Source of the DNA: a virus
Strand: one strand, 5' to 3'
IMG/VR virus record: IMGVR_UViG_3300032334_001019
Span: 1-64,000 of that record
DNA: 64,000 nucleotides
Shown: positions 1 to 8,280 of the stretch, piece by piece
Layout of the letters: every line of letters starts with the position of its first letter
Position numbering within the stretch: the first letter of the stretch is position 1
Made by a program: the position numbers and the translations under genes
The notes under the pieces: generated by a model
Database searches by the model: none
Seen by the model: the letters and a program-made list of their open reading frames with translations, nothing else
Told to the model about the DNA's origin: nothing

Positions 1-1
1 A

Positions 2-1441
2 CCACTAACTGATAGTTATAAACATTTTGGAACTAGAATGAGAATTATTGGCAAGATTGAAAATGATGCTAATCGTGGACAAACACCAGTAGGTGCATCA
101 ACTTACTTTATAGTTCCAGGAACAACTCCAGATAAAAATATTACTATTGCTGGTGGCTCAGGTGGGCTTGGGGTTATGCTTAATCCAGCAACAAACAATG
201 GATATTATTTTGAAATCATCGCCCTGGGTGCAAACAATTTAAATGATACTCAAAAAGATAATGTTAACAATATTATGTTTTATAAAATAAAGAACTCTGA
301 TACTGGTGCGGTACCAGTAAAGTTATGGGAAGGTCTTACTAACATTATTGTTGATGATGGAAAATTTACTGGACAATATAGAATGGCCTCTGAAGAAAAT
401 CCAACGGTATATGATTTATCTGTAGAGTATCAAAACATAGGTGCAAAGAGAAGATTCTTTCTTTATATAAATAACAACCTAGTTGCAACAGTAGATGATC
501 CTGAGCCACTTCCAGTTTACAATAATATGGCACTATTTGTTCGTGGATCATCAAGAGTGATGTTTGAAAATGTTTATGCTTTGACTAACAACTATACACA
601 AAACACATCATTTAAACTGGATACACCTGTTAACTCAGTATTTGGTGATTCAGAACTAAATGCTAATGACTCATTTAGAAAATATGCAATGAGTGGAATC
701 GTTCAGTCAACATATTTATCTGGTATTAGTTCTTATCAGCCACCAGAGCATAAGATGTATTTTGAAGAATTTGGAACAATAATGAGAGAGGCAGCATCAT
801 TTAATGTAAGATACGATAAAGCATATCCTGCCCTCTACGCAAAGATGTCTCCTACATTTAATAGAATTAAGGGATACACAGTCTCTGGGTTTAGGGCGGG
901 ATCTTATGGAGCAGAGTTCCTAATTTTTAATGCAACTGATACAGCATTAAGCCTTGATGAAACAAGTGGAAACTATTTAAGAATTCAAGGTATAACATTT
1001 ACACAGCAATCAAATAACGACTTGACGGTAGATGAATATTTTTCAAAGAATAGCGATTTCTCAGATCCACAATTTAACGGAACTACGCTTGTATCATATC
1101 CAAACAAAGTTGCAAAAGATTATGAGGATATCAAGTTAAGCAGAATGTCCTACGGTAAAAAGGATTTTAATCTACAGGTTGAATATATTCAAACACAGGA
1201 TGATGCAAATAATTTAATGTCTTGGATTATTAAGAAGATAATGAAGCCAAGAAAGTCTGCTGGTGTAAAAATCTTTGCAAACCCAATGATACAATTAGGA
1301 GATATTGTTACATTAGACTATGTTGAGCATGGTGTAGATATAATTGGAAGCACTGACTCAAGGTTTGTTGTTTATAATATTGAATATTCAAGAAATCAGT
1401 CTGGACCAGAAATGACAGTATTTTTAAGTGAGGTAGTGTAA
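2..1441 (+). CDS. Putative minor tail protein (5' partial)
   Basis: The frame is open to the first base of the window, so the gene very probably starts upstream; the first internal ATG is at 38. The visible part is about 480 residues. The first half is beta-rich and reads like a lectin/laminin-G-type sandwich. The C-terminal part (about residues 370-465) resembles the end of phage baseplate or tail proteins. The stop overlaps the next ATG (TAATG). Position ahead of other fibre-like genes supports a virion role; the specific function is inferred. Confidence 0.6.
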   Translation, partial: PLTDSYKHFGTRMRIIGKIENDANRGQTPVGASTYFIVPGTTPDKNITIAGGSGGLGVMLNPATNNGYYFEIIALGANNLNDTQKDNVNNIMFYKIKNSDTGAVPVKLWEGLTNIIVDDGKFTGQYRMASEENPTVYDLSVEYQNIGAKRRFFLYINNNLVATVDDPEPLPVYNNMALFVRGSSRVMFENVYALTNNYTQNTSFKLDTPVNSVFGDSELNANDSFRKYAMSGIVQSTYLSGISSYQPPEHKMYFEEFGTIMREAASFNVRYDKAYPALYAKMSPTFNRIKGYTVSGFRAGSYGAEFLIFNATDTALSLDETSGNYLRIQGITFTQQSNNDLTVDEYFSKNSDFSDPQFNGTTLVSYPNKVAKDYEDIKLSRMSYGKKDFNLQVEYIQTQDDANNLMSWIIKKIMKPRKSAGVKIFANPMIQLGDIVTLDYVEHGVDIIGSTDSRFVVYNIEYSRNQSGPEMTVFLSEVV

Positions 1442-1935
1442 TGGCAACAGACGCAATAGCAAATCAACCATTAGCAACATCTTCTACAGCATCGGCATCC
1501 TCAGTTAAAATTGCCACACCAGAACTAGTTGCATTAAGCAATAAGCCATTAGATATTGACATAATGGCAGACCTAATATTTGAAAATATTGGGGGGCAAG
1601 AATTAATAAACATAGCAAGAAATGATATTATTAATGGACAAGATGTGCTGTATAGCCCTATTACAAATATGCAAAATATATATCTGCAATATAATCCTAA
1701 TAATATAGTTAGACTTCAGGATACAGCGGATACATATTTTAAGAATTTTCCTATCAGATTTGAATCAAAGTCTCCAACAGTTGGAACTGGTCCCAATGGC
1801 GAGATAGTTTATATTGATTCAACTACTGGAGATCTTGTTATAAATGTTTATAATCTTGAGCCTGGAGAGCAGGTAGATGTCCAGATATTGAACTCTGGAG
1901 ACTTCCTTGATGGTACAATATATGGAGTGGAGTAA
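1441..1935 (+). CDS. Hypothetical tail-region protein
   Basis: 164 residues. A Ser/Thr/Ala-rich N-terminus is followed by a mixed alpha/beta domain ending in a short beta-rich part (about residues 110-160). No family is recognised. It is translationally coupled to the upstream tail gene (TAATG) and lies 2 bases before the next fibre-like gene, so it is probably a minor virion or assembly protein. Confidence 0.55.
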   Translation: MATDAIANQPLATSSTASASSVKIATPELVALSNKPLDIDIMADLIFENIGGQELINIARNDIINGQDVLYSPITNMQNIYLQYNPNNIVRLQDTADTYFKNFPIRFESKSPTVGTGPNGEIVYIDSTTGDLVINVYNLEPGEQVDVQILNSGDFLDGTIYGVE

Positions 1936-1937
1936 TA

Positions 1938-3086
1938 ATGATAACTAATACTGGTAAAAATATTTTAGCAAAGTATCTTGTTGGGCAGGCACCAGCCTAC
2001 GCCTCATATATTGCTATTGGATGTGGAGCAACACCACTAGATACAACAGATACGCTTGGTGACTACTCAAGCAAAGATTCTTTAGATTTTGAAATGTTTC
2101 GTGTTCCAATCACATCTCGTGGATATGTTGTAGAGAATGGTCAGTCAAAGATTGTATTTACAGCAGAACTTCCAACAGAAGAAAGATACGAGATTACAGA
2201 AGTTGGACTGTGGTCCGCTGGCGCAAACCCAACAGCGGGAGCCTATGACAGTAAAACAATTTATTCATTTAGCACAAATGAAAACTGGGAAGACCATGTT
2301 ACAGATGAAACATCTTATCAGGTAGTATCTAAATATGGACCACTAGATGATAGCGATGCAGATAATATTATTAATGATATAACAGTAACAAGGGGTGGAT
2401 CTTCTGTTGTTACAAAAACATTTCAGACAAATGCAGATAATAAAATTTTTACAAATCAAGAAAGAGCATCAAGATATGAGCGTTGTCGATTTTTAAATAA
2501 CATAATGGTTATTCGTGGAGATCATGCAGATTTAGATGTTTCTGGAAATCATTTAGTTGTTAATAACTCAACATCAGATCACCTTCACCTTACTGGCGCT
2601 GCTTTAGATTTCAATAAAAACTCACCAACTGATGAATTGAAATTGGCATTTGCTGTTTTTAATAAAGACGGAGAGTCTAGTATTCAGCCAGATGAAGTTA
2701 GAATACTTCTTGAGTTTGCTTCATCAGATATACATGGAACAGGCCAATGGGCAAGATTTGAAGTAATCCTTGATGAGGTAGATTTTTCTACAAATAGATA
2801 TTTTGTTATAAAAAAGCAGTTGCAGGAACTATACAAGAGTTCTGCATTTACATGGAATGCAATAGATCTTGTAAAGTTTTATGTTACTGTAATAAAAAAT
2901 AATGAACCTAGCAGTGATTATTATGTTGGATTAGATGCCTTGAGGCTAGAAAATAAAACATCTGCTAACCCAATTTATGGACTTACTGGTTACTCTGTAA
3001 TTAAAAATACAGGTGCAGAAACAATTATAAAGTTTGCTAATACAACAAACCATATTGAGTTTAGATTTGGAATGGATGTTTTGTAA
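1938..3086 (+). CDS. Putative tail fibre / baseplate-associated protein
   Basis: 382 residues. The first 120 residues look like the N-terminal domain of phage tail-fibre or tail-collar proteins: ITNTGKNILAKYL start, an IAIGCG strand, then TEVGLW at about residue 90. The rest is beta-rich and may hold a carbohydrate-binding domain. It sits between two structural genes, and its stop overlaps the next ATG. Receptor contact is an inference from family and position. Confidence 0.65.
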   Translation: MITNTGKNILAKYLVGQAPAYASYIAIGCGATPLDTTDTLGDYSSKDSLDFEMFRVPITSRGYVVENGQSKIVFTAELPTEERYEITEVGLWSAGANPTAGAYDSKTIYSFSTNENWEDHVTDETSYQVVSKYGPLDDSDADNIINDITVTRGGSSVVTKTFQTNADNKIFTNQERASRYERCRFLNNIMVIRGDHADLDVSGNHLVVNNSTSDHLHLTGAALDFNKNSPTDELKLAFAVFNKDGESSIQPDEVRILLEFASSDIHGTGQWARFEVILDEVDFSTNRYFVIKKQLQELYKSSAFTWNAIDLVKFYVTVIKNNEPSSDYYVGLDALRLENKTSANPIYGLTGYSVIKNTGAETIIKFANTTNHIEFRFGMDVL

Positions 3087-3523
3087 TGGCTGATGCTGGT
3101 GTTAAAAAGGTAATTATTAAAAAAGAAGATCTTCCAGCATTTCATGGAAATACACAACAGTATTCTGTTAGATATAGGATAGTCTCTGAAGACAAGAACA
3201 GATATTCTCACTGGTCTCCATACTATTCAGTTGCTGCGCCAACTGCACCTACAACAGAGTATTCCGCTACTGTAACTAATAGCACTATTAATGTTGTTTG
3301 GTCAAAGCCAACGGGATCTGAAATAAAAAACTATTATGTTTATTTCAAGATAAATGGTGGTGCATGGACATATATTGCTGCAACAACATCTACTCAATTT
3401 TCAACACTACTACAAAACACTGTTTCCACTATACAGGTTGCCGTACAAGTTCCAACATATCCAAAGTCATACTTTGCATCAGCAGCATTATTTACCTCTC
3501 CAGAAATAGAAGTAATGGTATAA
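3086..3523 (+). CDS. Fibronectin type III-like virion protein
   Basis: 145 residues. Residues about 45-140 read as one fibronectin type III-like domain: a PTAPT boundary, the strand INVVWSKPTGSEIKNYYVYF, then a Trp-containing strand and a closing VQVAVQ-type strand. Such domains are common decorations on phage tail proteins and may bind cell-surface carbohydrate. It overlaps its upstream neighbour by one base. Its stop codon lies inside the TATAAT box of the next gene. Confidence 0.65.
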   Translation: MADAGVKKVIIKKEDLPAFHGNTQQYSVRYRIVSEDKNRYSHWSPYYSVAAPTAPTTEYSATVTNSTINVVWSKPTGSEIKNYYVYFKINGGAWTYIAATTSTQFSTLLQNTVSTIQVAVQVPTYPKSYFASAALFTSPEIEVMV

Positions 3524-3524
3524 T
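3519..3524 (+). promoter_or_regulatory. TATAAT -10 box, near-leaderless
   Basis: TATAAT preceded by TGG (extended -10 context); its end is 9 bases before the ATG at 3534, so transcripts would have a leader of about 0-3 bases. It overlaps the stop of the preceding gene. Confidence 0.5.
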
Positions 3525-3533
3525 AGAATAACT

Positions 3534-3977
3534 ATGGCAAAAATTCCACTTCCAGAAAGAGGTCAACCTCTAGATGTAACATATATTTCACAACTTGCTC
3601 AGGCAGTTAATGAAATCTCATCAGATGTATCTTCAGCAACATATAAGTATACATCTGTAGACACACCAACTGCTGGAAGACAAAATGTCAAATCCTCTGA
3701 GGCAAGAGTAATTGGTGGATATGTAAATGTTATTAATAGTGGATCAATTACAGCAGGCGAAGAAAAATCATTTGTTTATGATTTCTCTGGAGAATTTAAG
3801 TATGCTCCTGTAGCAACTGCAACACCAATTAACATTGGAAATACGGTTGCTGGAAAAAATGTAACAGTAGTTCTTAAAAGTATAACTACCTCTGGAGTTG
3901 AGGGTATTGTTAGATTTAATACATCTGGAGATGTATCAATTGCTGTTAACCTAATAGTTATCGGCATACCAAACTAA
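3534..3977 (+). CDS. Small structural (fibre-tip-like) protein
   Basis: 147 residues. A helical N-terminus (about residues 1-40) leads into a beta-rich domain of about 80 residues with repeated Val/Thr strands, the layout of trimeric fibre-tip or H-type-lectin-like domains. No exact family is recognised. It is the last gene of the tail cluster; its stop overlaps the next ATG (TAATG). The start follows a TATAAT box with almost no leader. Confidence 0.55.
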   Translation: MAKIPLPERGQPLDVTYISQLAQAVNEISSDVSSATYKYTSVDTPTAGRQNVKSSEARVIGGYVNVINSGSITAGEEKSFVYDFSGEFKYAPVATATPINIGNTVAGKNVTVVLKSITTSGVEGIVRFNTSGDVSIAVNLIVIGIPN

Positions 3978-4168
3978 TGTTAAAATGTTTTAGATGCAAC
4001 GGTAGAATGTTTATTGATAGACAGTACAGTACCATCTCACACCTTGAGATATATTGTATGAAATGTGGCTCAAGAAGTTTCTTTCATCCGCCACAAGAAT
4101 CTATGGAGGGCGCATGGCTGTTAAAAAAGGAACTATTGCGAGTGAAGGCTACAATGTCCTCCCTGTAA
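3977..4168 (+). CDS. Small zinc-ribbon protein
   Basis: 63 residues with two CxxC pairs (C4/C7 and C28/C31), the layout of a four-Cys zinc ribbon. The start is fixed by TAATG overlap with the fibre-tip-like gene. It overlaps the next gene by 55 bases in another frame, which is long for this genome, so its C-terminal end is less certain than the zinc-ribbon part. Confidence 0.5.
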   Translation: MLKCFRCNGRMFIDRQYSTISHLEIYCMKCGSRSFFHPPQESMEGAWLLKKELLRVKATMSSL

Positions 4169-4656
4169 TTACAGGCAATAAAAAAGTTTGGTTTCTTAAT
4201 GGAGACCTAGTTAGAATTCATCATCTAAATAAATCCAATGGAATTATGTCTGTTTATAATATTACAAAAGATCAAATTGAAAGTTGTTTAATTAATGATT
4301 TTAAAAAGAAAAGAGAACGAGCATATACAGTTGGAGAGACTGCTGATTTAGTTAATCGTCATAAAAAATATATGCCATCATTAATGAAGCGTGGTGTAAT
4401 ACCTTTTCCAATGGGTTCACAAAAAGGTGGTGCAAGAGGTTTTCGTGTAAGATCATATTACTCTGAATCACAAGTAAAAGAGATACGTGATATACTTGCT
4501 TCATATCATATGGGTAGACCACGCAAAGATAAATTAATAACAAATGATATTACGCCCAGCAAGCAAGAGTTGACAAGAAGAATGGGCGATGGTATACTTA
4601 CATATACGAGAACAGAAGATGGACGATTTATTCCAGTGTGGAGTGAATCTATTTAA
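4114..4656 (+). CDS. Hypothetical DNA-binding-like protein
   Basis: 180 residues. The ATG at 4114 is chosen because GGAGGG lies 3 bases upstream (4105-4110); a longer frame from 4054 has no such site. The basic central part (about residues 65-130, YTVGETADLVNRH then a KRGVIPFPMG stretch) resembles a MerR/excisionase-like helix-turn-helix. Unknown function at the tail/replication boundary; a regulatory role is inferred. Confidence 0.55.
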   Translation: MAVKKGTIASEGYNVLPVITGNKKVWFLNGDLVRIHHLNKSNGIMSVYNITKDQIESCLINDFKKKRERAYTVGETADLVNRHKKYMPSLMKRGVIPFPMGSQKGGARGFRVRSYYSESQVKEIRDILASYHMGRPRKDKLITNDITPSKQELTRRMGDGILTYTRTEDGRFIPVWSESI

Positions 4657-4669
4657 CGAAGGGTATGAA

Positions 4670-4876
4670 ATGCAAAACGAAGAAACAAAGGTATCTGTTA
4701 CACTTGGATACACGCTTAATCTTGGTAACTTTCAATCACTAAGACTTGATCTTGGTATTATTGATAGTAAGCGTGACGGAGAAAATACAAACGATGCATT
4801 TGAGCGTGTGTATAAGTTTGTTGAAGATAAGTTAACTGAAAAGATTAACGAAGCAAAGGCTGAGATTAACGAATAA
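4670..4876 (+). CDS. Hypothetical small protein
   Basis: 68 residues, acidic, with a C-terminal amphipathic helix. The start at 4670 is chosen for the GAAGGG ribosome-binding site just upstream (4658-4663). The stop overlaps the next ATG (TAATG), so it is co-translated with the replication operon. No family is recognised. Confidence 0.5.
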   Translation: MQNEETKVSVTLGYTLNLGNFQSLRLDLGIIDSKRDGENTNDAFERVYKFVEDKLTEKINEAKAEINE

Positions 4877-5184
4877 TGGCAGAACGCAAAGACCGCATGG
4901 CTTTGCTTTCAAGATACAGCAAGTATCACACCGCAAGGTATGAATCAAAGCCATCTCTAAACTTAAATGTTGAGCAGTGGGCATCTGATGCCCTTGTTGA
5001 ATCATACACATTGCCAGGATGCTACGATATACTTGAATATTACTTTTCAGTTGCAGAGAATCCTTCGTGGAACTACTTTGCATACAATGCAGAAAAAATA
5101 TTGCAGGCACAAAAAGATAAGAAGAAGGATGATGAAGAAAGAGCAGAACGTAGACGAATGGCAAAGGAGTGGCTAAGTGAATAA
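4876..5184 (+). CDS. Hypothetical protein upstream of helicase (loader candidate)
   Basis: 102 residues, mostly helical, with a very charged Lys/Asp/Glu/Arg-rich C-terminal helix (about residues 75-100). It lies directly before the DnaB-like helicase and overlaps it by 8 bases. Phage helicase loaders often occupy this position and are small helical proteins, but no loader motif can be seen; that role is positional inference only. Confidence 0.5.
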   Translation: MAERKDRMALLSRYSKYHTARYESKPSLNLNVEQWASDALVESYTLPGCYDILEYYFSVAENPSWNYFAYNAEKILQAQKDKKKDDEERAERRRMAKEWLSE

Positions 5185-6397
5185 TACAGAAGCAAAGGTA
5201 ATCTCAGCAGTCCTTAATGATAAGCAGGTCCATGTTCTACTTCAGGCAAACATCGATAACCTACTAAGAACCCATAACGATGTCTGGGAGTTTATTAGAA
5301 ATTACTTTGAGCATAATAGTGCTGTTCCACCAATGAATCTAGTCATTGATAAATTTAGAGATTTTCAACCAGTCGATGGAGTTGGTGCAACAAAGCATCA
5401 CCTTGAAGAATTACAAACAGAATATTTAACTGATAGCCTTAAGGATATCTTACGGTCTGCTGCAGGAGTTGTTCAGCAGGGTGAAGGCAATAAAGCACTA
5501 GAAGATCTTATCACCCAGACTTCAGAACTAAAAAAGAATACATCTGCAATTCGTGATATTGATGTAACAGATTTAGAATCAGCCATTGCATACTTTGAAA
5601 ATCTTAAGGTGCAACAGGCAGCAGGCCATGTTGGAATTAAAACCAATCTGCCAGGGTTTGATAATTATCTTCCTTCTGGAATTATGCCAGGGCAGTTAGG
5701 AGTCTTTCTAGCATATCCAGGTATCGGAAAGTCATGGATGGCTCTATACTTTGCTGTACAGGCCTGGAAACAAGGCAAGACACCACTTGTAATCTCCCTT
5801 GAAATGAGTGAGACAGAAGTTCGTAACCGTGTATTTACCATTATGGGTGAGGGTCTTTGGTCTCATAGAAAGTTATCAAACGGAGATGTTGAACTTGATA
5901 CATTAAAGGCTTGGCATGCAAAGCATCTGCAAGGCAAACCAGAATTTCACATTATCTCTAATGATCAAGGTGGAGAGATTAACCCATCCGTTCTTCGTGG
6001 AAAAATCGATCAGTATAAGCCAGATTTTGTAATCGTTGACTACCTTCAGTTAATGTCACCAAACCAAAAGTCAGATAATGAAACTGTGCGAATGAAGAAC
6101 CTTTCACGAGAACTCAAACTAATGGCTATTGGTGAAGAAGTCCCAATCATTGCTATTTCATCAGCAACACCTGATGACGCTAATGATTTAACAAGCGTTC
6201 CAACACTTGGTCAAACATCTTGGTCTAGACAGATTGCCTACGATGCTGACTGGGTTATTGCACTAGGCCGTGCACAAAATAGCGATGTCATTGAGTGTGC
6301 CTTTAGAAAGAACCGTAACGGATTTATGGGTGATTTCCTTGTTCAAGTTGACTTTGACAAGGGATATTACAGATATAAAGATTTTGAAGATAAGTAG
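5177..6397 (+). CDS. Replicative DNA helicase (DnaB-like)
   Basis: 406 residues, GTG start. The N-terminal helical part resembles the DnaB N-domain. The RecA-like core begins near residue 150, with Walker A AYPGIGKS (179-186), an ISLEMSE strand and Walker B FVIVDYLQL. It unwinds the phage fork with the primase encoded two genes downstream. The core is complete and of normal length for phage DnaB-type helicases. The function call is strong. Confidence 0.92.
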   Translation: MNNTEAKVISAVLNDKQVHVLLQANIDNLLRTHNDVWEFIRNYFEHNSAVPPMNLVIDKFRDFQPVDGVGATKHHLEELQTEYLTDSLKDILRSAAGVVQQGEGNKALEDLITQTSELKKNTSAIRDIDVTDLESAIAYFENLKVQQAAGHVGIKTNLPGFDNYLPSGIMPGQLGVFLAYPGIGKSWMALYFAVQAWKQGKTPLVISLEMSETEVRNRVFTIMGEGLWSHRKLSNGDVELDTLKAWHAKHLQGKPEFHIISNDQGGEINPSVLRGKIDQYKPDFVIVDYLQLMSPNQKSDNETVRMKNLSRELKLMAIGEEVPIIAISSATPDDANDLTSVPTLGQTSWSRQIAYDADWVIALGRAQNSDVIECAFRKNRNGFMGDFLVQVDFDKGYYRYKDFEDK

Positions 6398-6398
6398 G

Positions 6399-6404
6399 TA
6401 TAAT
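6399..6404 (+). promoter_or_regulatory. TATAAT -10 box, leaderless
   Basis: AGGTATAAT just after the helicase stop; 7 bases separate it from the ATG at 6412, the spacing expected for a leaderless mRNA. Confidence 0.55.
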
Positions 6405-6411
6405 ATGTTAC

Positions 6412-6738
6412 ATGGCGAACTATCACCACAAGCCTATCAAGAAGTTCAATTTGAGCGGAGTTATCCACGATGAATCTGCACTTGGTAGACTTAAAATGGA
6501 ATATATTAGACTCCTTGAGTCTGAGATGCGCCTGTCTGGATATGTTCCAAGGCTTGACATTGTTCCAGATTTTACGGTAGACTATAACGAGAAGAAAAAA
6601 TATTTTGAATTTGAATTAACAGTACATGGTATACATACAGGGAGAAAACAGAGCGAATGGATAGAGGGAATAGACGGTACCAAAGCAATCTATACACAAA
6701 AGAGCAAATCAAAAGAGTCCTTACGGGAACAGGTGTAA
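6412..6738 (+). CDS. Hypothetical protein between helicase and primase
   Basis: 108 residues, no recognised family. A basic N-terminus is followed by a helical stretch and a beta-hairpin region (EKKKYFEFELTVHGI, about residues 60-75). The start is set by the TATAAT box 7 bases upstream. It overlaps the primase start by 82 bases, so the two may be translationally linked. A replication-accessory role is inferred from position. Confidence 0.55.
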   Translation: MANYHHKPIKKFNLSGVIHDESALGRLKMEYIRLLESEMRLSGYVPRLDIVPDFTVDYNEKKKYFEFELTVHGIHTGRKQSEWIEGIDGTKAIYTQKSKSKESLREQV

Positions 6739-7601
6739 CGATTGAGTCTGAGATTGATTCAGACTATATAATTTTTTGTCCATACCATAATAATAATAGA
6801 ACCCCTGCAGGAGAAATAGATAAGTTTAATGGAACATTTTTTTGCTTTTCTTGTCAGAAAGTTGCAGACCTAGTAGAGTTTACAATGCATATGTCTGGTC
6901 GTACATATTTTGAGTCCATAAGATTTATTAAAAGCAAAGAAACAGAATCTGATATTACAAAAGAAGTCAATAAACAATTATTTGAAAAGCCTGAGTTTGT
7001 TCCATTCGATGAATTAATTTTAAAAAGACTTAACAATAATCTTAACACATCAGAAAGAGCAAAGGATTATTTTACTTATAGAAAAATATCCTTAGCATCT
7101 TGGTCAAAGTTTTCTTTAGGGTATTCAGAAAAACAAGATATGGTTACTGTGCCAGTTCATAGTCCAGATGGAATGCCAGTAGGATTTGTTGGTAGATCAA
7201 TTGAGGGCAAAGAATTTAAAAATACTCCAGGTCTTCCAAAAGCAAAGACTTTATTTAATTTGTACAGAGTAAAGACAGCAGACAAGGTTTATGTAGTGGA
7301 ATCATCATTTGATGCTATCCGCTTAGATCAAGTAGGCTTTCCAGCAGTTGCAACGCTTGGTGCTAATGTATCAAACACACAGATAGAATTGCTTCAAAAG
7401 TATTTCAATAACATTATAGTTATTGCAGATAATGATGAAGCGGGAGGAAACATGAAAACTAAGATAATTGAAAAACTTGGTTCTCGTGTGTCCGTTATAA
7501 AACTAAATAAACAATACAAAGATATAGGCGATATGGACGATAAGTCAATTCAAGAACTGGACTTTCAGTTTGACAAATCAATACAGTCTATGCTAAACTA
7601 A
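6657..7601 (+). CDS. DNA primase (DnaG-like, zinc finger plus Toprim)
   Basis: 314 residues, shorter than bacterial DnaG and lacking its C-terminal helicase-binding domain. The N-terminal CHC2-type zinc site is CPYH (about residues 42-45) plus CFSC (about 62-66). A Toprim domain follows, with the acidic residue in YVVESSFDA (about 213-221) and the DND pair (about 260-262). It makes RNA primers for the DnaE polymerase. The ATG at 6657 leaves only about 15 residues before the conserved YTKEQIK helix. Confidence 0.88.
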   Translation: MDRGNRRYQSNLYTKEQIKRVLTGTGVTIESEIDSDYIIFCPYHNNNRTPAGEIDKFNGTFFCFSCQKVADLVEFTMHMSGRTYFESIRFIKSKETESDITKEVNKQLFEKPEFVPFDELILKRLNNNLNTSERAKDYFTYRKISLASWSKFSLGYSEKQDMVTVPVHSPDGMPVGFVGRSIEGKEFKNTPGLPKAKTLFNLYRVKTADKVYVVESSFDAIRLDQVGFPAVATLGANVSNTQIELLQKYFNNIIVIADNDEAGGNMKTKIIEKLGSRVSVIKLNKQYKDIGDMDDKSIQELDFQFDKSIQSMLN

Positions 7602-7623
7602 TATAAAGAACAAGGAGAAACAA

Positions 7624-8277
7624 ATGAGCGTAATTAAAGGACTAAAAGAAATCAATGCACTACTTGACAAGCCAAAGTTTGAAAGCACTGGGCAAAAGGT
7701 TAAGTGGGTAAAGTTGGCTGATGGACAATCAGCAAAGATCCGTTTCGTTGAGGAACTAGATCAAGATTCAGCAAACTACTCAGATGCTCGTGGGCTATCT
7801 GTTGTAGTTGCAGAACACACTAATCCAAAGGATTATAAGCGCAAGGCTGCATGTACACAAGAATCAGAAGGTCGTTGCTTTGGTTGTGAGATGGATCGCA
7901 AGGAACCAAAGAGTGGCTGGAGAGCACGTATGCGTTTTTATTGCAACGTACTAATTAATGATGGTACAGAAGACCCATACATTGCTGTATGGTCACAGGG
8001 TATCTCAAAGCAATCAGCATTCAATAACATTCGTGAGTATGCACTTGATACAGGTAGCATCTCAAACCTTGAGTGGAAGTTAAAGCGTAATGGTCAGGGA
8101 ACTGAAACTAGTTACACTCTTCTTCCAAGCAAGCCAGACTCAGAGCCATTCAATTGGGATGGTTTTGAATTTTTCAACCTAGAAAAGGTTGTTCGTGAAG
8201 TTGTGTATCCAGAGCAAGAAGCATTCTACTTTGGATTCGATACACCTTCTGTTACCAGCACAAACATCGACTGGTAA
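7624..8277 (+). CDS. Single-stranded DNA-binding protein (gp32-like)
   Basis: 217 residues with a good AAGGAG site. A zinc-binding cluster (C77 and CFGC near 85-88) sits inside an OB-fold-like region rich in aromatic and basic residues. This matches the T4 gp32-type ssDNA-binding proteins found between primase and polymerase in tailed phages. The C-terminus is only mildly acidic. Identity rests on the cysteine pattern and operon position. Confidence 0.7.
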   Translation: MSVIKGLKEINALLDKPKFESTGQKVKWVKLADGQSAKIRFVEELDQDSANYSDARGLSVVVAEHTNPKDYKRKAACTQESEGRCFGCEMDRKEPKSGWRARMRFYCNVLINDGTEDPYIAVWSQGISKQSAFNNIREYALDTGSISNLEWKLKRNGQGTETSYTLLPSKPDSEPFNWDGFEFFNLEKVVREVVYPEQEAFYFGFDTPSVTSTNIDW

Positions 8278-8280
8278 TAG

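Noticed and set aside
4054-4113. Upstream start of the gene at 4114
   Set aside because: No ribosome-binding site, and it would lie inside the zinc-ribbon gene; GGAGGG precedes 4114.
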